Of a stretch of 64,000 nucleotides of DNA, positions 48,214 to 58,589 are shown in pieces (the first letter of the stretch is position 1; the number at the start of each line of letters is the position of its first letter). Below the pieces are notes generated by a model that saw only the letters and a program-made list of their open reading frames with translations, was not told the DNA's origin and searched no databases. Both the position numbers and the translations under genes were made by a program. The stretch is from Pseudoscleropodium purum (lineage: Eukaryota > Streptophyta > Bryopsida > Hypnales > Brachytheciaceae). The stretch spans positions 17,548,501 to 17,612,500 of the forward strand of contig OZ017799.1 in assembly GCA_963969395.1 (NCBI GenBank), in the 5' to 3' direction.

Positions 48214-51200
48214 CTATCTGAACTCCAGAATATCAAGAATTCGCTCATGGACTGCTCCATCTAATTTGTACACAGGATCATTTCCTGACACTCTATAGTC
48301 AGCTGGCACCATGGGAAATTTAACAGCTCTAATGTCCCCCAAATGGACATGAGCTATCTTTGACTTCTTCAAAAAAACGTATGTGTCAATCCCTGTTCCA
48401 TACTTCTGATAATACCTTGCTTGGACTACCATATCTCCAACTACAAAATGCTCACCCCAAGGGCATATGAATGCATCTTGAACTACGTAGGGCTTTGTGC
48501 AACAAGCGAGGAGGTAGAAACTAACACCTTCCTCATTGTCTTCATCTGCAGGAGTAGCAAAGTTATCTCCCAGCTCAAGACAAGCACCCAGAAGCTCACC
48601 ATTAGTACCAAAACCGTCCCATAACTCAAAATTGAATGCATCCTTCATTGTATCTTGGACATAAGCTACAGATTCTGGCCTCAACATCTCCATCTCCCAA
48701 TCACCACACCAAGGCGTATTAATACATTCTCCCCATTTTTCATCAATACATGCAAAACAGAAGCATGCAAGATTCCTTTTTAGTAGTTTATTCACCTCCA
48801 TTTTATTAACTGACTGCACAGAATGCAAATCCCTTGTGCCCTCTATGGTATCAATTACATACTCATGCTCCCTGTCAACATCGTCAATGTCAACCAACTA
48901 AAAGGTCCTGTGCACTGGTCGGCGATCTCCCCCATTGTAGCTCGTCTCTGGCCTTTCACTCAAATTCTCACGCAACAAATTGACAATGTCAGCTGCACAT
49001 TGCAACTTCGGACCTTGTACATCTAGTTGCTTTTGTCGGATGAATCGCTTTAGTACAGCCCCAGTTCCATCATGGGGCCCCTTTCCATGACCAGATCCAA
49101 AGAAACTCCACAAGCACTTGCAACCGTCAGTAATTTCTGGGTATCTACTGACAAAATACCAAGGAACTTTACTTTTAAACTGACTACTGCAACCATCAAA
49201 CCACACCCAATGTCTTCTAGGCTTGAAACCCGAAAGCACAAGATCCTCATAATGCAATGTGAGACAATGCTGGACAAAATAACTACCATGTGTTTTATCA
49301 TCAGATACATAGAAGTGGTATTTACACAAAGTCTTTGAGCTTTCATCAAATGGATCAGGGTGAGGGTTTCTTATCCATGAAATTTGAACAAGAATAGTAA
49401 CCTGATAACTATGCCAATGCATTGACTGAACTTCGTTTTGAACCTCAAAACTATAATTCTCTGCGAAATCAATTACAGAAACAATTGTGTCTTGAGGGAA
49501 GTTAGCTAAACACTCCCTGAATTGCCGATCTTCCCACTTCGCCACGAAACTATGTTTCACAAAAAACTGTAGCTTTGGTATGAAGTACTCTAAGAATTCA
49601 ACCGAAGTGGTATTCTTGTAAATTAACTGAAGCTTCTTCCGTACCTCCCCTTTCTTCGTAGTAACATCCTGCATTGCAAAGTGCTTCCACTGGACAAGTG
49701 CGTCAGAGTGGCCATCTTTTTCATGAGGGCAGATGGGTAAAAAGTCAATACCGCACTAGTCACATTCGCCAAAGACATAGTTTCTAGCGTGCCATTCACA
49801 GAATTCCTCACGAGGGCACAAAATAGCTTCTTGAAGCTCAGTTGTTCCACCATATATCAACTCTGATCCTTTGCAACAAGTATCATCACCCTGTAAACAT
49901 GGCTGTTTGCAAAGACAACGTGCATGACCTTCTTGCCGACACAACTCTTCACAATCACATTCACAAACCTTTGAATTGTGCAAACTTGTTTTTTGCCTCA
50001 TATAGTTGAAACCTAGCCGAAGTTCTTCCATCTCAACATGGTAGATGCAACAACAGACATTTCGTTCTTTCAACTTCCTCACAAAAAAGGTCGCAAAGAG
50101 TCAAACTTTCTTTTTCCAATAATGATGTTCGGATGGGCTGCCCTGAACCTTAAGAAAAACGCCATCTGCATTCACAAACAACCAATACAGCTCTATCAGA
50201 AAATACCTCTGAGGATCTCCATGAAAGACTCCCTAAATCCCATGTCATATTTAAAAGATTACTTTGAACTCCAACGAACTCACATGACTGACCACAATGT
50301 CCAAAGGAATTCATCAAATCTGAATACATTCCTTCAATACTCAATGGAAGTCTGATTCTTCATACTATCTCCCCGAATTTTCCAAATTGTCCTCATCTGT
50401 CTATAAGGAGGCCTACATGCCTCGATATAGTCCTCATGGGCTCACTTCAACTCCAGTAAACTCATCGAAGATTCTGAAAATGACCAGCCACTGAACTACA
50501 TTTCGAACATGTTCGAAGGAGTTCATCGATTTTCAATTATAGTTGTAAGAGTTACGAGACTGTCACTGCTTGTCACTGTAGGTTCTACTAAACCCTCAGA
50601 AACTCCTAGAACCAAACAATAGGTACTCCTTTCACTCCTCAACATCTCTGTACATTCCCACTAGACCTTTGAAGTACCAATGCAATACTCTCTCTAACTC
50701 CTCAAATACCCTGAACAATACAGAAAGACAGTACTTGTTCATCACACATTGAAGCACTCTTAAACATTACTGAAAACAAATTGTGAACGATAGAGAAGCA
50801 AACCTGAGATTCCAACAAATATTGCGCAGGCTTTTCATCCCTAACCCCAGCCTCCAAGCGTTTGGAAACAACACCTTTACGATTTGGACTCATCCTAGTC
50901 TCTGAAATCCACCAGTCAGTCACAATAGCCTTTGTTCTAGAGCTCAAAACATCAACCCTAACTTTCCTCACTGAGAGGTTCCAAGAGAACCGGTCAGCCG
51001 CATCCATCCTTTGTCGACGTTGTACTGCAGCTGCAATGTTTCGATGGTGAACTCTAAGTATCCTAGCCCTTTTCCTCAATGAGGTGGATCCACCACCACT
51101 TACTGCAGTAGTGAGAAGTGCATGTTTTGTTGCAAGTTTTGCTGCAGTGCGAGGTTGCTTAACCTCTTCCAACGACAGCACCAACCCCGACATGATGGAG

Positions 51201-51604
51201 TGCTCCACAGTTGAAAGCCTACAAGCATCCTCCGGTAATGTATCATTTGAGATCGGATGCTCCCATACCTTGCGCAATACTGTCTCCCTTGCCTTCGCAC
51301 TCAGAAATGTACCAAGGGCCTTAGACATTGTCCCCACAATCGTGGAAACAGCCCTCCTGATCGATCTGGAATCTACTTCGCCTTCGTCACTGCGTTTTCG
51401 GGAACTAAGCAACGGTACAGTACATTTTCGAGCCTCTCTAATCGACTCTTCTTTGTCCCGAAGTTCTTGTGCCCTCTTCCGACTACGGCAAAGCCTCTGC
51501 CTCTCTCTTGCGGCGACTCTCTTGATCTCTGCTACCCTCTCCCGCTCACAAGGTCCTTCCCTAATTCTTCCTTGGTGCCTCTCTCTTGCTTGAGTTGAAC
51601 CCAT
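48214..51604 (-). pseudogene. DDD-type transposase gene of the 8.1-kb transposon
   Basis: Exon 1 is 51604-50804 (267 codons) and exon 2 is 50165-48214. The intron has GT at 50803-50802 and AG at 50167-50166, phase 0. Exon 2 is 1952 nt; restoring one T in the T-run at 50083-50088 gives 651 codons, so ~917 residues. Residues 1-60 are very basic and helical (ARERHQGRIREG..., RDKEES). Later comes WWISETRMSPNRKGVVSKR, then GKRKFDSLRPF and the Cys-rich VCCCIYH...CECDCEELC...CLCKQPC...CPREEFCEWH. The core has SVIDFAENYS (D at 49468-49470), WFDGCSSQFKS (D at 49195-49197) and GSGHGKGPHDGTGAVLKR (D at 49069-49071), spacings 91 and 42. The C-terminus carries C-x-C-x2-C and C-x5-C pairs. In-frame TAG codons at 49753-49755 and 48898-48900 plus the 1-bp deletion inactivate it. 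The motif order recalls uncharacterised animal mobile-element proteins (from memory). Confidence 0.85.
50166..50803 (-). other. Inferred intron of the transposase gene
   Basis: 638 nt. The donor CAG|GTTTGC follows codon Gln267; the acceptor GAATGCAG| precedes ATGGCG. Exons join in phase 0, and the protein motifs on either side fall in the expected order. The interior has no protein-like frame. Confidence 0.7.
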
Positions 51605-51854
51605 TGAAACTCTTTCTCGTCAACTCTAAGGAGAATACAGTATACTACAACTTAGGGTGCACGAGTAGCAGGAAATTTTTTGAGCAAAAGTTGTCCATGC
51701 GCTTAGAGAGCAGAAACTCCACAAAATTGTTGCAGGACTCTGAATGAACTGCACACCCTCCCAGCCGCATCCGGCGAACCCTAAACCCTAAATTAGAGAC
51801 GATGACCAGGAACCATTGATCTTAGGGCTTGCAAAGTCAATCATTCGATTTGTG

Positions 51855-51864
51855 CCACGTGTCA
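51855..51864. promoter_or_regulatory. G-box/ABRE-like box, right promoter
   Basis: CCACGTGTCA lies about 250 bp upstream of the transposase ATG, identical to the box at 44458-44467. Conserved placement near both promoters suggests shared regulation; function not shown. Confidence 0.5.
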
Positions 51865-52100
51865 GTAGGACAGTGTGGGCCAGTCTGCCATGGCCCATCA
51901 GCGAACTCAGACAAGCTTCTTATTCCAGATTGCAACATTTTTGAGAAACACCTCTATTCCTATGAAATTCCTTATTCATTGACTTGCCATTGTAGAGAGT
52001 GTAAAATAAAACGGAATAGAAGAAAAAAAAAAAAAAAAAAATTGAAGAGAAGGTTAAGAAAATGAGTCTTGAAAATAGTCACTATTCCAAAGTGCTATAA

Positions 52101-52429
52101 AGTCCCTAGCACACAAACGAAGTTACTCTTTTTGAATTGAAAAAGTAGTATAGAATCCTTATAATGTCATCTATCCAATATTCAGTCCCTACATACACAA
52201 TAAACAACTCTTATATTCCAAATTCATTCAAATTTAACGATCTGTCATACTGTGACAGTCCCTATGTTCCTACTTCAAAAGTCCCTTATTTCAATTATAG
52301 TATCATTAGTTAAAAATAAATAACAGAGTCCTTTATATGACCAAGTATGAAACAAATTCTCTCCGTTTTTTACTTAAATGCTCAATGCCTATCATGAGCA
52401 ATAGGCCTTGCAATGACAAGGAGTCCCTA
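52101..52429. repeat. Reiterated AGTCCCT(A/T) sites in the right subterminal region
   Basis: AGTCCCTA occurs at 52101, 52184, 52257 and 52422, with AGTCCCTT at 52280, all in one orientation. The outermost site belongs to the block inverted against 44396-44409. Many transposases bind subterminal motifs arranged like this. A poly-A run lies just inside at about 52023-52040. Confidence 0.6.
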
Positions 52430-52450
52430 AAAACTGTTTTGTGACACTAA

Positions 52451-52467
52451 TTTTGGTCCACCCATCC
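52451..52467 (-). repeat. Right terminal inverted repeat of the DNA transposon
   Basis: TTTTGGTCCACCCATCC, exact inverse of 44361-44377, followed by the ATGCAT duplication at 52468-52473. Confidence 0.92.
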
Positions 52468-52473
52468 ATGCAT

Positions 52474-53278
52474 CAACCCTACCACCACTTACAGCATCCA
52501 ATTATGTGACCTAGAGTATAAAACTTGAAATGCTCCTACTTCGATCTAAACTTTGGTCCGTCATTGACGATATGGAGGCTACTCTAGCTTCTTCCGATGT
52601 TGCAGGTCTTGCAACTTGGGCACTAAAAGATGCCAAAGCTCGTTTTGATATATTCTTGCATTGTGGAGAAAAGCAACTCATTTCGTTGCATCCACTTAAG
52701 ACCTCAAAAGAAATATGGACTCATATAAAGCAACTCTACGAAAAATCCAACAAAGCTAGTCAAGTAAATTTACACAAGGAGCTATGTCACATGACTATGT
52801 TTGACACAGAAGATGTCATTAATTTCTTAGAAACTTGGTAGTCAATTCTCCAAGAAGTGGCAATTGCTGGTTGCATCTTCATGGAATCCCAACAAGTTCA
52901 CCTGTTTTTAGCATCTCTACCTCCATCATGGAGTTCGTTTATTATAACACAAAGTGGGATTATAGATCTCACATTTACAACTCTTATATCAAATATATTA
53001 CAACAAAATGATCTTAACAACACTATAACATCTAAGCAACACAAAAACACAACAAATGCCTTCTATATCAAAGGTAAATTTACCAAATCTTCTTCATATA
53101 AATCAAACTCACATGGTCAAAAACCAAATTTTTCAAAACACATTAACAAATCTAATTCTGATCATAATCTATCAGAAAATAAAATAATATGCCATTATTG
53201 TGGTATCTTGGGTCACAAAGCACTTGACTGTAGGAAAAAGAAAAGAGACCTAGGCCATGAAATTGGTTCTTCTTCGTG
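52474..53278 (+). pseudogene. gag: gag, main fragment (copia) with zinc knuckle
   Basis: The frame continues from the 44299 fragment (YSIQLCDLEYKT), then a TGA and 1-nt frameshift near 52525-52530 lead into LLLRSKLWSVIDDMEATLAS, a typical copia capsid region (UBN2-like). A TAG at 52839-52841 follows LETW. The nucleocapsid zinc knuckle C-x2-C-x4-H-x4-C is intact at 53190-53231 (CHYCGILGHKALDC). Gag packages element RNA in virus-like particles; this copy cannot make the full protein. Confidence 0.85.
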
Positions 53279-53339
53279 ACCTTATACCTATAATTTCACA
53301 CAAAAAGACCCTAGCTATTTATTTAGTGCCACTGTCACT

Positions 53340-53610
53340 ATTCTTGGTCCGTTACTTTTTTGGTTCCTAGATTCTAGCGCTAGTCAATATATGACGCCAA
53401 AGCGATCACTGTTTTATGACTTTCAAGAATTATTAACAACAAGAACCATTATTCTTGGTGACAATAATTCTCACCAAGCTACTGGTTTTGGTTCTGTAGT
53501 CATCCAGCTCCATACAAAACAACAACTACAATTCTCGGACGTTCTTTACGTTCCAAGTTTGACAAAAAATCTACTTTCCGTGGCTCAAATAACCACATCA
53601 AGGTGATCAA
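53340..53610 (+). pseudogene. copia protease fragment
   Basis: WFLDSSASQYMTP is the aspartic protease active-site region, in which the usual D-S/T-G-A is changed to D-S-S-A (a single G-to-A change). It is followed by DVLYVPSLTKNLLSVAQ, the conserved end of the domain. The frame is lost after about 53606. Confidence 0.8.
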
Positions 53611-53769
53611 GCAACACAATCCTTATCTTTAAAAAAGATCAATGTATTATAAAAACTACACCACCCAATTCATGAATACCAATAATATATTACATTCCAA
53701 AAGAATACAACTTGTATAATTTAGGTCTTGATATACCACCAACAACTCCAACTATACAACAACCATTTC

Positions 53770-54700
53770 TCAAAATATAGAAGCAGAAATTCTAAGATGG
53801 CATCAAAGACTTGGCCATATTCATATTCAATCCTTAAAAATAATACAATCCAATTCCATGGTAGACGGTCTACATGTGTTGAAGTCAAGCATTCCTATTT
53901 GTGACAGTTGTGTGTTCGGCAAACACTCCAAGTCACCTTATCCTCAAGATCCAACAACTTGTGCTATAGAGGTTTTAGCATCTAATACATACGGATCTTT
54001 GCGGTTCTATAAACACACCCTCACTTGGAGGAGCATATTATTTTCTCCTCTTCATAGACGATTTTTTGCGACACACCCATGTTTATTTTTTAAACAAGAA
54101 ATTAAAAACACTTTCACAATTTTTCAAATATAAAAACATTGTCGAAAGACATACCAACAAGAAGATCTTAATCCTGCGTTCAGGTAACAATGGTGAATTC
54201 ACATCAAAACAATTTAATAACTATTGTAACGAATCCGGTATATAATGTCAATGCACTAACCCCTACAATCTAGAGCAAAATGGCGTCTTAGAAAGAAAGA
54301 ATTGCACCTTAGTAGAATCTGCAAGAAGCATGCTTAAAGTTGAAAATCTCCCAAACTCATTTTGGGCTGAAGCAATATCTACTGCTTGTTACTTATGCAA
54401 TATTTCTCATACTAAAGTCTTAAATAATATTACTCCTTATCAACTATGGACTGGAATTCGTCCCAATTTATCACACTTAAAAGTGTTTGGTTGTCTTGCT
54501 TATACTCATATACCTAAGAATAAGCGTCAAAAGCTAGACTTTAAAACTCAAAAATGTATTTTTGTAGGCTACAGCCACCCCAATAACGTGAAAGGATATC
54601 ACTTGTATGATCTCCAATCTGACGGATTTTTCTACAATTGTGATGTTATTCTCTCTAAAGATACGATGCTAAATAGTAGTTCAAAAGAGTCCATAAATAT
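53770..54700 (+). pseudogene. copia integrase, disrupted
   Basis: The pre-integrase zinc region reads EILRWHQRLGHIHIQSL...CDSCVFGKHSKSP (H-H-C-C). The catalytic core (about 53960-54300) is split by at least one frameshift and stops. The C-terminal part at 54330-54660 is open, with SFWAEAISTACYLCNISHTK, LSHLKVFGCLAYTHIPK and CIFVGYS, the conserved post-core block. Confidence 0.85.
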
Positions 54701-54899
54701 GGACGATTATTATACCGTCATCAATGACTCTATTCCCAATCCGGCCCCACAACAAACTAGTAGACAGACTGTCCAACCTTCGTTGGAATCAACAAATGAA
54801 ATTGTACCAAAATTAGTAACCATGGGATCAAACTTTGAATCTAACATACCACAGTCATCCAATTCATTATCTAATGATTCTACTTTAGATTCATTTGAG

Positions 54900-56000
54900 A
54901 TCCCATTACCGTCAAGAACATCAAGCCTCTAAACCACAATCTCTACCTCAACCCATTCAATTGTATCCACTTCGATACACTTCTCAGCGTCAAACTTACG
55001 GTATTTGGACATCCAAAAAGTACCACAATGAAGACAATTTTGTTTATGCACTCATTACACAAGTAAGCGAATCCCTTTTAGTTCATCAGGCTCTTAGTGG
55101 CCTTGAAGCTCCCCATTGGCAGAAAGCCATGGAGTCGGAATATGAATCACTGATTAAAAATTGAACTTGGGAGCTCATGGATTTACCACCAAACCAGACT
55201 CTTATTAGCACCAAATGGATTTTTTGCCACAAATATAACTCAAATGGATCCATTTCCCGTTACAAAGCAAAATTTGTTGCACGTGGTTTTTTCCAACAAG
55301 AAGGCATAGATTATACTGATACATTTTCTCTAGTGATCAAAATGAAATCACTACGACTTCTTCTTGCTTTTGCAACTTTCTATGATTATCACATTCACCA
55401 AATGGACGCGATTATTGCATTCCTTAATGGCGTATTAGAAGAAGAATTGTATATATCTCAACCTGAAGGTTACATACTTTCTACTCAAAAATCAAAAGTT
55501 TGTAGACTATTAAAATCGTTATATGGTTTAAAACAATCCACCCGCGTCTGGTATGAAGCATTCGACAATTTCTTACAAAGCTAGAATTTTATCAAATGCC
55601 TCTCAAATACAAATGTCTATGTTCAACAAACTGGTCTTTATTTGATACTAATTGGCTTCTACATTGATGATTTGATCATCATATCCAATGATTTATTATA
55701 TTTAAATAAGACTAAGTACCTCTTTTCACAACGTTTTTCTATGACTAACACTCAAAATATTCAATATATCTTAGGAGTTCAAATTTTTTGCAATCAAACT
55801 ACAAAGACATTAATTCTAACCCAAGAAAAATATATAAACGAAATCTTAGAAAAATTCAATATGCTCAATGCCAACCTAGTAAGTACTCCCCTCGAAGCTA
55901 GCATTCGTTACTCTATACAACCAAGTCATGATCTTTTACCTCATGAACAAGCAGACATAACCAAAGTACCTCATAAGTAAGCCATCAACAGTCTCTAATA
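54900..56000 (+). pseudogene. copia reverse transcriptase, disrupted
   Basis: Conserved blocks appear in order: HWQKAMESEYESL, a TGA in place of a codon before TWELMDLP, TKWIFCHKYNSNGSISRYKA, HQMDAIIAFLNGVLEEELYI, QPEGY, LLKSLYGLKQSTRVWYEAF, a TAG at about 55582, then GFYIDDLIIIS with the catalytic YIDD at 55660-55671 and YILGVQI. Both catalytic Asp of YIDD are kept. Several stops disable the enzyme. Confidence 0.88.
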
Positions 56001-56660
56001 TCTAGTTACATGTACACGTTGGAATATAACTTTTTCGGTTCAACACTTAGTCCCAATTCATGGCAAATCTAGCACCACTTCATTGGCTCGGTGTCAAACG
56101 TATCTTACGTTACTTGAAAGGCACTAGAAATCAAGGCCTCATATATACCAGTATCAAACTTTCTACGAACAATTCTCTTCATCGACTTGTTGGCTGGTGC
56201 GATGCGGATTGGGGGGGTGACCTTGATACTTGAAAATCAGCATCTTGTTATATGTTTGAAATTGACTCATGTCTTGTATCTTGGCAAACTCAAAAGCAAA
56301 GTGTCGTTGCTCTCTTCTATAGAAGCAGAATATATTGCAGCTACAACTGCAACTAAAGAACTAATTTGGCTATAAGCAATTATCCAAGAACTTGGCTATT
56401 AACTAACTCTACCCAATACTCTTTTTTGCGACAATCAATCCTGTATCGCACTCAATAAAAATCCAAGATTCCATGATAGGTCCAAACATATAGATTTAAG
56501 ATTTCACTTCTTACGAAAAAAAGTCAACTCTCAGCTACTCTCTCTCGAATATACATCCATTTCAGACATGTGGGTAGATATATTGACAAAGTTCCTACCT
56601 AAAATAAAGCATTATACTTGCATCGAAGGCATTACTATCAATCCATCTCAAGCTCTAAAG
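56001..56660 (+). pseudogene. copia RNase H, disrupted
   Basis: WCDADWGG (about 56200), then frame changes, LSSIEAEYIAATTATKELIWL (about 56315-56375), LFCDNQSCIALNKNP and SKHIDLRFHFLRKKV follow in order, as in copia RNase H. The catalytic D-E-D positions are recognisable but the frame is broken. Confidence 0.85.
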
Positions 56661-56670
56661 CAAGGGGGTG
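56661..56670 (+). other. Probable polypurine tract
   Basis: CAAGGGGGTG follows the end of RNase H. It is separated from the 3' LTR by about 28 bp, whereas the tract normally abuts the LTR; GAAGGGTGTA just before the LTR could serve instead. A small insertion may lie between. Confidence 0.5.
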
Positions 56671-56698
56671 TTCACTAGCTATACAATTGAAGGGTGTA

Positions 56699-56811
56699 TG
56701 TTAGCATAAGTTAGTTAACTGTAGCGTTACAGCGATTCATAAACTATAGAGTCACACCGTTCTGATAGACCAAGCGGTCTCTTTGCTTATATAAAGCCTC
56801 AAGCTTTGAAC

Positions 56812-56876
<65 letters not shown>

Positions 56877-56926
56877 TAAATTCTTTCAGCTTCATTATCT
56901 TGTTCGTCTGTATTACTTTCCACACA
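56699..56926 (+). repeat. 3' LTR of the copia element
   Basis: Begins TGTTAGCATAAG and ends TTTCCACACA. It matches the 5' LTR with about 18 substitutions, mostly transitions, and carries an expanded (TA)n at about 56814-56872 that accounts for its 228-bp length against 184 bp. Confidence 0.9.
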
Positions 56927-56931
56927 CGTCT

Positions 56932-58589
56932 AATTCTAGTGCATTGTTTAGTATACTAATCCTTGTTATGAACAAAGAGCTTTCTAACTCCAATGCTCAA
57001 ATCCACCAACCAAAGATATCTATAAACTCCAAGCAATCTCTATTCACCCACTAGTGCACATTTTAGCAAGAATTAGTTCATCCATCAAAGCTCGTGACAA
57101 TTGGTTAATTAAAAAAATGTGAAAATTAAAAAAATATCAACTGTATTTTTCTAAAAACCATTTTTTTCTCCTTTTATTATAGAATAACATCTTTTTGCAT
57201 GTTTTACACTATTGAGTTGAAAGACTTGGAGGTGTAAAAAACCCATTCTTGTCAATTTGAAAATGGACTCTCAAGAATTGTTTTTACCACTCAATCCCTA
57301 AGAGTTTAGCTATGGATCCAAAAAAAAATGTAAATCTCCATTTTAGGCAAACTTAAACATAGCATAAAAAGAATCCCAAAATAAAACCTTTATTTCTATA
57401 AGTTTTCATGGTAAAATAATGATCAATTCAATTGATAACATTGTAAAATATTTAGAGTTTAGGGTTATAAAGTTCAATGGAAATTTGTGTTGTTCTTTGC
57501 ACTGTGATTTTCTAATGTACCCTAGAGTATCCAATATTTGTAATAAAATGAGCAATTTGATTGATTTCATTGTAAAAATATTATTTACATGGAGCTAAAT
57601 TTCTTAAAAGTTGAATCAATGAAGAACATTGCATGTGTAATGTGTTGGTGAAAAAAGTGAGCAAAAGAAGGTTCCCATATAATTAATTCCTAAGCATTTC
57701 TACGGACACATTGTATCCACTTGAATGATTATAAGTACAAAAATTCATCTTTTCTAGGTGTAATGATTGAATTGTCATACTAAGATTTTGTAAGTATAAG
57801 TGCAATTGATTTTGAAAATATCACAAAAAATAAATTGAATCAACACTTGCCTTTCATGGACATTTTTAGCCTATTCAATCCAATACTACCTTGTTTGATA
57901 CTCAATGCAACTACAAAGTAAATTTACTTTAGTTCTGTATAGGGTTAGGCACATGCATGTGAGTCTAATGAAAATAAAGAATTCTATCCAAAAGATAGAA
58001 GGTGGAGCTCAAAGCCCAAATGGGCAAGGCTCTTTGCTTCTGTAATCCACTCTTAGAAAATTGCCCGTTTATTTCTTGGACAAGTTTTGTGTTGCAATCA
58101 GGTTGTAATATCCAATTATGTGCTTTTGCCTTATAATTGAGCATTAAATTTTTTTCATCCAACATTGCATTTTCATCCTGATTGTTCATTCTAGTCTACT
58201 AATTTCTTATAGTGGTTTATGCTAGGCAATGCCTCTTATTGTTGGGCATTTTGTGCAAAAAAAAGCCTCCTTGTTGGCCTCTACCCTCTTTGTTGGCCCT
58301 TTTCTATGCGAAAGGCTCTCCTCCTCAAGCATTGCCCTATATAAAAGGGCAAATGTACATGTCTTACCTAGCATAATGAACTAGATTTAAAGTGCCCAAG
58401 GGCCATTCTATATAGAGTCCCTATTTGCCTGAATCAAGGTGGATTACAAAAATAAGGTGCCCTAAAATTGAAAAGAACCCCTATGGTCAAATAGTTGTGC
58501 CATTTTTCTTGGAAATGGCATAAGGAAGAACTCCAAGTACTTCTCTATACCTTGTAATTCATATATACGTGCATCTAATTTTATTATAA
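56932..58589. other. Intergenic, no gene seen
   Basis: AT-rich. About 57150-57330 is the diverged partner of the 41990-42180 repeat. 'TTCTAGTGCATTG' near 56933 and 'CTCTAGTGCATGA' near 43630 are related and lie on opposite sides of the retrotransposon, so the target itself was locally repetitive. Confidence 0.45.

Larger units (their letters stand above)
44361..52467. mobile_element. 8.1-kb two-gene DNA transposon nested in copia gag
   Basis: The left end GGATGGGTGGACCAAAA is repeated inverted at the right end (52451-52467), 17 of 17. A second inverted block (TAGGGAGTCCATGT at 44396 against the complement of 52416-52429, 12 of 14) lies about 35 bp inside. The 6-bp ATGCAT directly flanks both ends (44355-44360, 52468-52473); because it is a palindrome, a 4-bp TGCA duplication cannot be excluded. 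Inside are two convergent spliced genes: a DDD-type transposase on the minus strand and a RING-H2-like partner on the plus strand. The superfamily is not assignable by me; 6-bp duplications plus the core motifs do not fit the common plant hAT, CACTA, MULE, PIF or Mariner groups. Confidence 0.9.
43748..56926 (+). mobile_element. Ty1/copia LTR retrotransposon, decayed, interrupted by a DNA transposon
   Basis: Two LTRs bound a copia-order internal region: gag, zinc knuckle, protease, integrase, reverse transcriptase, RNase H. The flanks TGTCT (43743-43747) and CGTCT (56927-56931) match at four of five bases, consistent with an eroded 5-bp target duplication. The LTRs are about 89-90% identical outside a TA microsatellite, so the insertion is old. 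The gag 5' end and the rest of gag-pol are separated by the 8.1-kb transposon at 44361-52467; removing it makes the two gag parts adjacent. Stops and frameshifts throughout make the element nonautonomous now. Confidence 0.92.

Noticed and set aside
48898..49755. TAG codon reassignment or programmed readthrough
   Set aside because: Ordinary decay explains the stops, and the same gene also has a frameshift; nothing else suggests a variant code.
51084..51598. Plus-strand frames opposite transposase exon 1
   Set aside because: Antisense shadows of the minus-strand exon, Ser/Leu-rich without motifs.
44361..52467. Reading the two genes as ordinary host genes
   Set aside because: They lie entirely between exact inverted ends and a target duplication inside gag, so they belong to the inserted element.
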